Source: Caenimonas koreensis DSM 17982 (GTDB lineage Bacteria; Pseudomonadota; Gammaproteobacteria; Burkholderiales; Burkholderiaceae_C). Taken from it: DNA of 64,000 bases. Location of the stretch: the NCBI RefSeq assembly GCF_009646335.1, contig NZ_WJBU01000005.1, forward strand, positions 186,001 through 250,000, written 5' to 3'. The notes under the pieces were generated by a model. That model was given only the letters and a program-made list of their open reading frames with translations. It made no database searches and was not told where the DNA came from. Positions 30,642 to 39,110 of the stretch are shown here, one piece after another (positions within the stretch are counted from its first letter, which is position 1; each line of letters opens with the position of its first letter). The position numbers and the translations under genes were made by a program.

Positions 30642-30776
30642 ATGAAACGTACTTACCAACCTTCCAAAGTGCGCCGCGCTCGCACCCACGGCTTTCTCGT
30701 TCGCATGAAGACCCGCGGCGGCCGCGCTGTCATCAACGCTCGCCGCGCCAAGGGCCGCAAGCGCCTGGCTGTCTAA
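30642..30776 (+). CDS. rpmH: 50S ribosomal protein L34
   Basis: 44 residues, [20 protein letters not shown] and on to GRKRLAV. This is the invariant L34 sequence with the Lys/Arg-rich core that threads into 23S rRNA. It is too short for most frame scans. It begins the rightward rpmH-rnpA-yidD-yidC-mnmE block, divergent from dnaA. Confidence 0.98.
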   Translation: MKRTYQPSKVRRARTHGFLVRMKTRGGRAVINARRAKGRKRLAV

Positions 30777-30813
30777 GCTGCCGGTTTTTCCACGCTGGCC
30801 GGCCTTGCGGCGC

Positions 30814-31233
30814 ATGCAGCGGCTCAAGTCCCGGGCACAGTTCCAGGCCGTCCTGGCAGGGACAACTGTTTCCAGAACGGCGCATTTTGCGCTGCACAGG
30901 GCGCAGTTGGACGCGGTGGAACTGAATGCGCCTTCGACAATCACAGGGCCTGAGTCCAATGGACGCCAGGCCCTGTTTCTCGTGCGCGATGAAGCGTGGC
31001 TTGGCGCGATGATCCCCAAGCGCTGGGCCAAGCGTGCCGTGACCCGCAACACAATCAAACGCCAGATCTACGCCGTGTCGAGCCTTGCCGAGCCATCGTT
31101 GCAAGTCGCAGCGCACGTCGTGCGCCTGCGCGCCGGCTTTGATCGCAAGCAGTTCCCCAGCGCATCATCAGAAGCGCTCAAGCGCGTTGTCCGTGGCGAG
31201 CTGGAGCAGCTCTTTGCAAAGGCGCCGACGTGA
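30814..31233 (+). CDS. rnpA: Ribonuclease P protein component
   Basis: 139 residues from ATG at 30814; a TTG at 30805 would add three residues. MQRLKSRAQFQAVLAG and LFLVRDEAWLGAMIPKRWAKRAVTRNTIKRQIY carry the conserved RNA-binding RNR-like helix (KRAVTRNTIKR). The protein binds M1 RNA to mature tRNA 5' ends. The region between residues 35 and 55 carries an extra loop (LNAPSTITGPESNGRQ) common in betaproteobacteria. Its stop overlaps the GTG start of yidD by four bases. Confidence 0.93.
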   Translation: MQRLKSRAQFQAVLAGTTVSRTAHFALHRAQLDAVELNAPSTITGPESNGRQALFLVRDEAWLGAMIPKRWAKRAVTRNTIKRQIYAVSSLAEPSLQVAAHVVRLRAGFDRKQFPSASSEALKRVVRGELEQLFAKAPT

Positions 31234-31499
31234 TTCGCATGCTGCTCATCGGTGTAGTGAAGGCCTATCGGCTGGTATTGAGCCCGTGGCTTGGGTCCAG
31301 CTGCCGTTTCACGCCCACGTGCTCGGCGTATTCGTTGCAGGCACTCGAGCGTCATGGCGCAATGACGGGCTCTTATCTGACACTGCATCGCCTTGCGCGC
31401 TGCAACCCCTGGTGTGAAGGCGGGCATGATCCTGTACCGCTTGAAAAGCGGCGCCTTTTCACCCATCTCGTGACACCCCTTTCGAAGAAGAAGTCTTGA
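31230..31499 (+). CDS. yidD: Membrane protein insertion efficiency factor YidD
   Basis: 89 residues from GTG at 31230. The family signature is complete: VVKAYRLVLSPWLGSSCRF, TPTCSAYSLQALERHGAMTG, and LARCNPWCEGGHDPVP with the three conserved Cys. YidD lies on the inner face of the membrane and aids YidC-dependent insertion. Its stop TGA overlaps the yidC ATG by one base (TGATG). Confidence 0.95.
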   Translation: MIRMLLIGVVKAYRLVLSPWLGSSCRFTPTCSAYSLQALERHGAMTGSYLTLHRLARCNPWCEGGHDPVPLEKRRLFTHLVTPLSKKKS

Positions 31500-33214
31500 T
31501 GAACGACATTCGCCGCACCATCCTGTGGGTGATCTTTGGCTTTTCCATGGTGCTCTTGTGGGACCAGTGGCAGGTCCATAACGGCAACAAAGCCACCTTC
31601 TTCCCGTCGATGGGCAAACCCATCGCTGCAGCCAGTGCGCCAGCGGGAGCCGCCAGTGGCTCTTCCGCCGCAACGGCAAGCGCCAGCAGCGTGCCTGGCG
31701 CTTCGCCGGTGGCGGCCGCAGCTGCAGGCGCGACGCCGGTACCGGTCGCTGCGCCAGCGCCCGCAGCCCAGAAAGTCACGGTTACGACAGACCTGATGCG
31801 CATCACGTTTGATACGGCCGGCGGCTCGATTGTTCGCGAAGAACTGATCCATCAGCTGTCGGACGACAAGAAGAGCAATGTTGTGTTGCTCAATGACGCG
31901 CCTGGTCATCGCTATGTCGCCGAGACTGGCTTGATCGACGGCAACTTCCCGAATCACACGACGGCGATGACGTTTACCGGCGATCTGGAAATGAAGGCCG
32001 GCGCCAATGAGCTGGTGGCACGTTTCGAGTCGCCGGTGCAAGGTGGCGTGAAGCTGGTGAAAACCTACACCTTCCGTCGAGGCCACTATGAAGCAGTGGT
32101 CCGTCATGAAGTCACCAATGTTGGAACAACGCCTGTGACGCCTCGGGTGTATATGCAGATCGTGCGCGATGGCAGCAAGCTGGAGGCAGGCGGTTCGTTT
32201 TTCAGCAACCCCACCTCGACTTACACCGGCCCGGCGATCTTCACGGAAGAAAAGAAGTACCAGAAGGTCGAATTCGCCGACATCGAGAAGAACAAGGCCG
32301 ATTACGCCAAAGAGTCCGCCAGCGGCTACGTAGCCATGGTTCAGCATTATTTTGCGAGCGCGTGGATTCTCCCCGCTGGCGTGAAGCGCGAAAATTTCGT
32401 CCGCAAGATTGACACCAATATGTATTCGGTGGGCGTGATGTCTCAATTGCCGGCAATAGCGCCCGGCGCAACGCAGACGCTGGACGCCACGTTCTTTGCC
32501 GGTCCCCAGGAAGAAACGAAGCTGGAGAAAATCACGCCCGACCTGGAGCGCGTGAAGGACTACGGCATGTTCCACATCATTGCCAAGCCGCTGTACTGGC
32601 TGCTCGCGACACTGCATGGCTACCTCGGCAACTGGGGCTGGTCGATCATGGCGCTGGTGCTGCTGATCAAGATCGCGTTCTACTGGCTGCAAGCCAAGGG
32701 CTACCAGAGCATGGCCAAGATGAAGGCCATCAATCCACGCATCATGGCCATGCGCGAGCGCTACAAGGACAAGCCGCAGGAAATGCAGCAGGAGATGATG
32801 AAGATCTACCGCGAGGAGAAGGTCAACCCGATGGGCGGTTGCTTGCCCATCATGGTCCAGATCCCCGTGTTCATCGCGCTCTACTGGGTGTTGCTGTCCA
32901 GTGTTGAAATGCGTGGCGCACCGTGGGTGGGCTGGATCCACGATCTTTCCGCACCGGATCCCTTCTTTGTCCTGCCGCTGGTCATGACGCTGACAACGCT
33001 GTTGCAAACGGCGCTGAACCCGACACCGCCCGACCCGATGCAGGCCAAGATGATGTGGCTGATGCCGCTGGCTTTCAGCGTGATGTTCTTCTTCTTCCCG
33101 TCGGGACTGGTGCTCTACTGGATCACGAACAACGTGTTGTCGATTGCCCAGCAGTGGCTGATCAACACCCGCATGGGTGTCCCACCGGAATTCAACCTTC
33201 CGAAGTTCAGGTAA
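31499..33214 (+). CDS. yidC: Membrane protein insertase YidC
   Basis: 571 residues. The N-terminal anchor (MNDIRRTILWVIFGFSMVLL) is followed by an Ala/Ser/Pro-rich linker (residues about 38-85) and the periplasmic P1 beta domain. The C-terminal 60KD insertase core starts at WGWSIMALVLLIKIAFYWLQ, contains the cytosolic ERYKDKPQEMQQEMMKIYR helix pair and NPMGGCLPIMVQIPVFIALYW, and ends VLYWITNNVLSIAQQWLIN. YidC inserts and folds inner-membrane proteins alone or with Sec. Confidence 0.97.
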   Translation: MNDIRRTILWVIFGFSMVLLWDQWQVHNGNKATFFPSMGKPIAAASAPAGAASGSSAATASASSVPGASPVAAAAAGATPVPVAAPAPAAQKVTVTTDLMRITFDTAGGSIVREELIHQLSDDKKSNVVLLNDAPGHRYVAETGLIDGNFPNHTTAMTFTGDLEMKAGANELVARFESPVQGGVKLVKTYTFRRGHYEAVVRHEVTNVGTTPVTPRVYMQIVRDGSKLEAGGSFFSNPTSTYTGPAIFTEEKKYQKVEFADIEKNKADYAKESASGYVAMVQHYFASAWILPAGVKRENFVRKIDTNMYSVGVMSQLPAIAPGATQTLDATFFAGPQEETKLEKITPDLERVKDYGMFHIIAKPLYWLLATLHGYLGNWGWSIMALVLLIKIAFYWLQAKGYQSMAKMKAINPRIMAMRERYKDKPQEMQQEMMKIYREEKVNPMGGCLPIMVQIPVFIALYWVLLSSVEMRGAPWVGWIHDLSAPDPFFVLPLVMTLTTLLQTALNPTPPDPMQAKMMWLMPLAFSVMFFFFPSGLVLYWITNNVLSIAQQWLINTRMGVPPEFNLPKFR

Positions 33215-33232
33215 GTACTGGATAAAAAAATC

Positions 33233-33257
33233 GGGCCGCTGACGCGGCCCTTTTTCT
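33233..33257 (+). terminator. Intrinsic terminator after yidC
   Basis: GGGCCGC (33233-33239), loop TGAC, GCGGCCC (33244-33250) and TTTTT. It ends the rpmH-yidC transcript and leaves mnmE with its own promoter or readthrough. Confidence 0.85.
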
Positions 33258-33276
33258 TTTCCGGACAATACGCATC

Positions 33277-34653
33277 ATGCTCACGCGACAGGCACAACCG
33301 ATTGCTGCTATCGCCACGGCGGCCGGCCGTGGCGCCGTCGGCATCGTGCGTGTGTCCGGCGCATCGGTGGGGCCGCTGATTCACGCTATCTGCGCACGCA
33401 CGCTCAAGCCTCGTGAAGCGACCTACCTGCCCTTGCGTGCCAGTGACGGCAGCATCATCGACCACGGCATTGCAATCCATTTCCCCGCGCCCAATTCATA
33501 CACCGGCGAAGATGTTCTTGAACTACAGGCGCACGGCGGCCCCGTCGTCATGCAGCTGTTGCTCGCCCGCTGCCTGGAGGCGGGAGCTGACATGCAAGTG
33601 CGTGTTGCTGAACCAGGCGAATTCACGCAACGCGCATTCCTCAACGACAAGATCGACCTGGCGCAAGCCGAAGCAGTCGCGGACCTGATAGACGCCAGCA
33701 CCGAGACGGCTGCGCGCAGCGCCGCTCGTTCGTTGTCCGGCGAATTTTCGAGTGACATCCATGGCCTGCGCGACGAACTGATCACCCTCAGGATGCTGGT
33801 CGAAGCAACGCTTGATTTTCCGGAAGAAGAAATAGATTTCCTGCAGAAGGCAGACGCGCAAGGCCAGCTCGATGGGCTGCAGCGGGGCCTTGCAACGGTG
33901 ATGCAACGCGCAAAGCAGGGGGCGCTGCTGTGCGAAGGCATCAAGGTGGTGATCGCTGGCCAGCCTAACGCGGGCAAGAGCTCGCTACTCAATGCGCTCG
34001 CCGGCGCCGAGCTCGCGATCGTCACGCCGATCGCCGGAACAACGCGCGATGTCGTCAGCCAGACGATCCAGATCGAGGGGGTCCCGCTTCACGTAATCGA
34101 CACCGCAGGCCTGCGCGAGAGCGACGACCAGGTTGAAAAAATTGGCATCGCGCGTGCGTGGGGGCAGATCGAGGAAGCCGATGCGGTACTGTTCCTGCGC
34201 GATCTGACGCGGGCTGGCCAGCCCGACTACGAGGCGGATGATGCTGCGATCGCTCGCGAGCTGGCAGCAAAGCTGGGCGCGCGCGTCACGGTGATCGATA
34301 TCTGGAACAAGGCAGACGCGGTCGAGCCGCGCGCCGCGGCTGGCGCACTATGTCTTTCAGCCAAAACAGGCGCAGGCCTGGACACACTACGCCGCAAGTT
34401 GCTGGAGGTCGCAGGATGGCAGTCTGCGCCAGAAGGCGTCTACATCGCGCGTGAGCGCCACGTCCATGCGTTGCGCCGGGTTGAAGGCCACCTGCGCGAG
34501 GCAGCAAGCCTGCTTGCACTGCAGGCGAATGCACTGGACTTGCTTGCCGAAGAGCTGCGACTCGCCCAGAACGCGCTCAACGAAATCACTGGTGAGTTCA
34601 CGCCGGACGACCTGCTCGGTGTGATCTTCTCGCGCTTTTGCATCGGCAAGTAG
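33277..34653 (+). CDS. mnmE: tRNA modification GTPase MnmE
   Basis: 458 residues. The N-terminal folate-binding domain begins [20 protein letters not shown], with [18 protein letters not shown]. The G domain inside the helical domain has G1 [16 protein letters not shown] near residue 228, G3 DTAGLRES and G4 NKAD. The C-terminal tail ends FCIGK, the conserved CxGK. MnmE works with MnmG to install cmnm5U34 in tRNA wobble positions. It lies 19 bases after the yidC terminator. Confidence 0.97.
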   Translation: MLTRQAQPIAAIATAAGRGAVGIVRVSGASVGPLIHAICARTLKPREATYLPLRASDGSIIDHGIAIHFPAPNSYTGEDVLELQAHGGPVVMQLLLARCLEAGADMQVRVAEPGEFTQRAFLNDKIDLAQAEAVADLIDASTETAARSAARSLSGEFSSDIHGLRDELITLRMLVEATLDFPEEEIDFLQKADAQGQLDGLQRGLATVMQRAKQGALLCEGIKVVIAGQPNAGKSSLLNALAGAELAIVTPIAGTTRDVVSQTIQIEGVPLHVIDTAGLRESDDQVEKIGIARAWGQIEEADAVLFLRDLTRAGQPDYEADDAAIARELAAKLGARVTVIDIWNKADAVEPRAAAGALCLSAKTGAGLDTLRRKLLEVAGWQSAPEGVYIARERHVHALRRVEGHLREAASLLALQANALDLLAEELRLAQNALNEITGEFTPDDLLGVIFSRFCIGK

Positions 34654-34699
34654 CGCAGCAAATCTACAATCCGCGCACCGTTTTCTTGCGGGACACACA

Positions 34700-36880
34700 A
34701 TGACCCAATGGCTCTTTGCGCGACGTATCGTTGCGCTCGCCTCGCTATGCGCAGGCGTCGCGTTGACCGCTTTTGCAGCACCGCCTGTTGCCCCGGTGCG
34801 CGACACCCCGCAGACCTATCACGGCGTCACCCTGCACGACCCGTATCGCTACATGGAAAATGTGCGCGACCCTGAGGTCAAAGCGTGGCTGTTGAGCCAG
34901 GGCACGTTCGCCCGCGCTGCACTGGACCGCATTGCGGGGCGCGACAAATTGGAGCAGCGAATCGCGCAGCTGTCAGCCGCCAGCGGCGATACCGTTCGCG
35001 ATCTGATTCGTATGCCCGGCGAGCGCATCTTCTATTTGAAGCGGCCAGCCCGTGCGAAACAGGCGCGCCTGATGATGCGAGTCGGCCTGCACGGCGCCGA
35101 GCGGTTGCTGGTGAATCCGGAAGTGCAAGCCGCGCAAACAGGTGTGCCCCACTCGATCAACTATTTCGTGCCGTCGTGGGATGGGCAGCATGTGGCTTTC
35201 GGCATGTCGGCCGGCGGCTCGGAGGATGCGTCGCTGTACGTCCTCAATGTCACGACGGGCAAGCTGCTCGGCGCGCCCATCGCGCGCGTGCGTGAGCCCA
35301 ATGTCAGCTGGACACCCGACAGCCAGTTCGTGTCTTACAACCAGCTCAAGGTCATCGGCCCGGAAGACGCCGAAACCGAGACCTATCTCGACAGCCGCGT
35401 GATGCTTCTGAAGGTCGGCGCTCCCGAGGCATCGGCGCGCGCCGTTTTCGGCCCGACAGTAACGCCCCAGCTTGGGCTTGCGCGTCTCGATGTGGGCAGC
35501 CTGCTATTCACCCCCGGCAGCCCCTGGGTAGTGGCGCGCACGACAGACACGACGTTGCCTGAAGGCAGCCTCTTCGTCGCGAAGGTGAGCGAGCTCGAGC
35601 GCGGCGGCGCGGTCGCCTGGCGCCAGGTCGCCAGCTTTGAAGACCGCGTGGTCGATATTGAGTTGCGCGGTGATGACTTGTACATGCGCACATTCAAGGG
35701 CGCGCCCCGCTACAAGGTCATGAAGCTCGACTTGCGCACGCCTGTGCTTGCCAATGCCGTCGACGTCGCACAGGCTCCGCAGGACGGCGTGATCGAAGGC
35801 TTCGCCTTGACCCGGGACGGCCTCATTGCCGCCGTGCGGGAAAGCACGGCCATTGGACTGCGACGCTATCCTGCGGGCGATCGTGAGGGTCGCGCCATGA
35901 AGATGCCCTTTGTGGGCGCTGCCGGACTTCTCGCCGATCCGGCGCACGTCTATGGCGACGTGCTCTATTCGATGTCCGGCTGGACCCAGCCTGAGCGCAT
36001 TTTTCAACTCAACGGCGAGGTTTCCGTCGACACCAGGCTGCAACGCGTGAGCACAGGCAGCGCGCTCACCGGCGTCGTTGTTGAAGAGTACAAGGTGCCC
36101 AGCCACGACGGTGCACTGGTGCCGATGACAGTGCTCTATCGCAAAGGCTTGAAGCGTGACGGCAGCAATCCGACCCTGCTCGATGGCTACGGCGCGTACG
36201 GTTTTTCCGAGACGGCGCACTTCGATCCCGCGAGCATGGCGTGGCTCGAAAGAGGCGGCGTGCTTGCTTTCGCCAATGTGCGCGGCAGCGGCGTCTATGG
36301 CGAACCGTGGCGCGCGGCGGGATTCAAAAGCACAAAGCCCAACACCTGGAAGGACGGCATTGCCTGCGCGCAATACCTCATCGCACAAGGATTCGCATCG
36401 CCGCGCACATTGGCCGTGACAGGTGGCAGTGCCGGTGGCATCTTTGCGGGCCGGGTGGTGACCACGGCGCCGCAGCTTTTTGCGGCAGCCGTTTTCAATG
36501 TCGGCACCATGGACTCGATCCGCTCGGAGGAAAGCGCGAACGGCATCACCAACATTTCTGAATTCGGCACCGTCAAGAAGCCCGACGAGTTCCGTGCGCT
36601 GCTTGAAATGAGCACGTACCACCACATCCAGGATGCAACGGCGTACCCGGCCGTGATGTTTGTGCACGGCTTGAACGACCCACGGGTCGAGGTGTGGGAA
36701 AGCGCCAAGGCGGCTGCACGCTTTCAGGCGGCGACGGCAAGCGCGAAACCTGTCCTGCTTCGCCTGGATGCCCAGGCCGGGCACGGGATCGGCAGCACCG
36801 CGACGCAGCGCCATGCCATGCGTGCGGACATCTACAGCTTCTTGCTGTGGCAGATGGGCAAGACACAGCAGGCGCCGTGA
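34700..36880 (+). CDS. S9 family prolyl oligopeptidase, exported
   Basis: 726 residues. A signal peptide is likely (ARRIVALASLCAGVALTAFAAP). TYHGVTLHDPYRYMENVRDPEVKAWL is the standard entry to prolyl oligopeptidases, and residues about 85-430 form the seven-bladed propeller. The alpha/beta hydrolase catalytic domain has Ser near residue 577 in TGGSAGGIFAG, Asp near residue 660 in HGLNDPRVEVW and His near residue 695 in AGHGIGST. It cleaves short peptides, usually after Pro. It is single, with no obvious partner. Confidence 0.9.
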   Translation: MTQWLFARRIVALASLCAGVALTAFAAPPVAPVRDTPQTYHGVTLHDPYRYMENVRDPEVKAWLLSQGTFARAALDRIAGRDKLEQRIAQLSAASGDTVRDLIRMPGERIFYLKRPARAKQARLMMRVGLHGAERLLVNPEVQAAQTGVPHSINYFVPSWDGQHVAFGMSAGGSEDASLYVLNVTTGKLLGAPIARVREPNVSWTPDSQFVSYNQLKVIGPEDAETETYLDSRVMLLKVGAPEASARAVFGPTVTPQLGLARLDVGSLLFTPGSPWVVARTTDTTLPEGSLFVAKVSELERGGAVAWRQVASFEDRVVDIELRGDDLYMRTFKGAPRYKVMKLDLRTPVLANAVDVAQAPQDGVIEGFALTRDGLIAAVRESTAIGLRRYPAGDREGRAMKMPFVGAAGLLADPAHVYGDVLYSMSGWTQPERIFQLNGEVSVDTRLQRVSTGSALTGVVVEEYKVPSHDGALVPMTVLYRKGLKRDGSNPTLLDGYGAYGFSETAHFDPASMAWLERGGVLAFANVRGSGVYGEPWRAAGFKSTKPNTWKDGIACAQYLIAQGFASPRTLAVTGGSAGGIFAGRVVTTAPQLFAAAVFNVGTMDSIRSEESANGITNISEFGTVKKPDEFRALLEMSTYHHIQDATAYPAVMFVHGLNDPRVEVWESAKAAARFQAATASAKPVLLRLDAQAGHGIGSTATQRHAMRADIYSFLLWQMGKTQQAP

Positions 36881-36972
36881 AGCGGCGTTACATGTGGCGC
36901 TGCTGAGGTTTCAGGTGTAAGGACCAGTTAGGGCCACTTGTAGGCCCGCGGTGCGGGCATTACTGTCGGCCC

Positions 36973-37464
36973 ATGAACGCGCCACTTCACCTTCCGCTGA
37001 GGTTCGATTTGCAGGGGCTGGTCCAGGCGACCAACACCGCAGTGTCGAATGACGCTTTCACCCCGTCGCTCACGCCCGCGCAGTGGGAACTGCTGGGTGG
37101 GTATCTCACCCCCTTCGCGCTCAAGCAGGGGCAGGTGCTCATCGAGCAGGGCGCGCTGGACCGGACGCTTTATATCGTTGAGTCGGGCCAGCTCAGTGTT
37201 CACTACAAGGACGGCAAGGAGCGTGTGCGCCTGGCGATCGTGGGGCCGGGCTCGGCGGTGGGGGAGGGCTCGTTCTTCACGCGCGGCGCCCGCAGCGCCA
37301 CCGTTCAGGCAGCCGGACCGTCGAAGATCTGGTGCCTGACGCCGATACGCTTTACCGAACTCAGCAACCGCCAGCCAGCCGTTGCGCTCGAAATTGCGCT
37401 GGCGCTGGGCTCGCTGGTTGCGCGGCGCCTGGTCAACAAACCCAAGCGCGTGGCAGTCACCTGA
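36973..37464 (+). CDS. Single-domain cyclic nucleotide-binding protein
   Basis: 163 residues comprising one cNMP-binding domain and no DNA-binding region. FALKQGQVLIEQGALDRTLYIVESGQLSVHY is the beta-barrel entry, and VGEGSFFTRGARSATVQA carries the phosphate-binding cassette with Gly-Glu and Arg-Ser-Ala. The C-terminal helix is ALEIALALGSLVARRLV. It resembles the other cNMP protein at 38654. A hairpin GCCCGC-GGT-GCGGGC (36944-36958) is just upstream of its ATG. Confidence 0.82.
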   Translation: MNAPLHLPLRFDLQGLVQATNTAVSNDAFTPSLTPAQWELLGGYLTPFALKQGQVLIEQGALDRTLYIVESGQLSVHYKDGKERVRLAIVGPGSAVGEGSFFTRGARSATVQAAGPSKIWCLTPIRFTELSNRQPAVALEIALALGSLVARRLVNKPKRVAVT

Positions 37465-37640
37465 CCGCGTGGTCGGGCAATTAATTCACGGACCGCGGGG
37501 AACAACGGCATTCCTGATACATATCTGGCAGAAAAAGTTGGTGGCAAGTTCATGGGCCCGTCTTAAACTGTGGAGCCCCTGATGAAGTATGTTGCGTGCG
37601 CTGCCATTGGCACAGCACGGCGCATGCGGAAAGCTCCACC

Positions 37641-38555
37641 ATGTCATTGATCAGCTGGTTGTTTCCCTCCATCGAACGCAAAAAAGTGACGAAGCCGCAG
37701 CTGCCAGACAGCTCGGGCCTCTCGCGCATGGACCCGACCCGTCCGGTAGGGCGCGCCGGCGCCAAGGAGCCGCACCCTGTCAGTAACGGACAGCCAGCCA
37801 ATCGCAAGAATGAACGCATGGCGCGGCGCGAATTGCTGTATTCAGTGGTGCGCGACGCAATGATGCGCGCCGGCGTTTTGTCGGCCAGCTACAAGTTCAA
37901 GGTGCTGTCACTTGACCCGCGTGGCAGGCAGTTCCTGGTGATGGTTGACCTTGCGCGCGACTTCGGTGGCGAGACGATGCGTCTGGCCGAGATCGAGGCC
38001 ATGATTGCGCAGGGCGCCAAGTCCCGGCACGACATTCTCGTGACGGCGGTGTACTGGCGCATCAACGAGCATGTCGCCGTGGGCGATCCGCAGGCGGCCC
38101 CTTCCCGTGCGCGAGCAGGCACCCCCTCGAGCCCGATGCCGCTCGAATCCCAACCCGCACCGCTGGAGTCGGCACCTGCTGCACTGTTGCAACCCGCCGC
38201 TGCGCACGGTGCGGCGCGCTATGAGCCCTTGCTGGCCGATGAAGTGGCCGCTTTCAAGCAGGCATTGGCCGCGGGCGCCTCCCCGCGCGAAGCCGCATCG
38301 GCAACGTCCGCTGCGGCAGTGGCGCAAAAGGCAGCCGTGGCAGGCATGGCAGCGAGTGCCGCTGCGAGTGCCGCGCAAAACGGTGTCGGCCCAGGTGCCA
38401 ATCATGGAGCGACCGCCCGCGCGTTCGACGGCTCTGCCAAGCACGGACCCCAGAGCTATACCCTGCTCACCGGCTTCGAAGACACCGAAATGCCGGAGAC
38501 GTCTGGTGAGCGGGCTCCGCTCCTGTCGGGCACACAGTACGGCGAGCTGAACTGA
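37641..38555 (+). CDS. Conserved protein of unknown function with Ala-rich tail
   Basis: 304 residues from ATG at 37641. I do not recognise a named domain. Residues about 60-150 form a compact alpha/beta unit (ARRELLYSVVRDAMMRAGVLSASYKFKVL, DPRGRQFLVMVDLARDFGG, MRLAEIEAMIAQGAKSRHDI and VTAVYWRINEHV). The rest is Ala/Pro-rich and low complexity, ending in LLTGFEDTEMPETSG. No signal peptide or membrane segment is present. It sits between two cyclic nucleotide-binding genes on the same strand; the arrangement suggests a shared signalling role, but this is inference. Confidence 0.7.
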   Translation: MSLISWLFPSIERKKVTKPQLPDSSGLSRMDPTRPVGRAGAKEPHPVSNGQPANRKNERMARRELLYSVVRDAMMRAGVLSASYKFKVLSLDPRGRQFLVMVDLARDFGGETMRLAEIEAMIAQGAKSRHDILVTAVYWRINEHVAVGDPQAAPSRARAGTPSSPMPLESQPAPLESAPAALLQPAAAHGAARYEPLLADEVAAFKQALAAGASPREAASATSAAAVAQKAAVAGMAASAAASAAQNGVGPGANHGATARAFDGSAKHGPQSYTLLTGFEDTEMPETSGERAPLLSGTQYGELN

Positions 38556-38653
38556 CGCCCGGCGCGCGAGGAGGGCTTTGCCGACGCGTTGCGTTGCGCA
38601 CCCTCACGCCTACAATTCCCCTCCTGGCAGGGCCGTAGTCCGGGAGCACAACG

Positions 38654-39103
38654 ATGAATGTGGAACAGCTGGTCAACGCGATCGGCGCGCTTGAAAGCAC
38701 CGACGCGCTGCAGTGCAAGCTGACGCTGGACGAATGGAAAACGCTGGCACCCTACCTGTCGATGCGCTTCCTGAAGGAAGGCGATCCGTTGATGCGTGAA
38801 GGCGAGTGCGAGCGCGAGTTGTTCATCCTTGCCGACGGCGAGCTCAAAGTATCCATCCTTGGCAACACGATTGCAACGTTGGTCGCGGGCACCGTTGTCG
38901 GGGAAGGCACCTTCTTCTCGGGCGCCCCCCGCAGCGCGACGGTCACGCCGTCCGGCCCTGGCGTAGCGTGGGGCCTGAACTGGGACAAGTTCAACGCCAT
39001 GACCAACAAGCACCCCAAACTGGCCGTGGACCTGGTCAGCAGCCTGGCTGCGGTGCTGGCCATCAGGATGCGCGAAGCGATCCTCGTGGGCAACTTCACC
39101 TGA
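38654..39103 (+). CDS. Single-domain cyclic nucleotide-binding protein
   Basis: 149 residues with one cNMP-binding domain: MRFLKEGDPLMREGECERELFILADGELKV, AGTVVGEGTFFSGAPRSATVTP (phosphate-binding cassette, Gly-Glu and Arg-Ser-Ala), then a C-terminal helix AVDLVSSLAAVLAIRMRE. No HTH is present. Similarity to the protein at 36973 is strongest in the VGEGxFF and RSATV cassette. The binding ligand cannot be deduced by eye. Confidence 0.82.
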   Translation: MNVEQLVNAIGALESTDALQCKLTLDEWKTLAPYLSMRFLKEGDPLMREGECERELFILADGELKVSILGNTIATLVAGTVVGEGTFFSGAPRSATVTPSGPGVAWGLNWDKFNAMTNKHPKLAVDLVSSLAAVLAIRMREAILVGNFT

Positions 39104-39110
39104 GTAGCTG

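Noticed and set aside
31373-33268. 631-residue frame antisense to yidC
   Set aside because: Shadow of yidC with His/Gln/Arg-rich nonsense; no motif.
35504-36814. 436-residue frame antisense to the prolyl oligopeptidase
   Set aside because: Its composition (Arg/His/Ala-rich) is that of a shadow frame in GC-rich DNA, and the opposite frame has a full catalytic triad.
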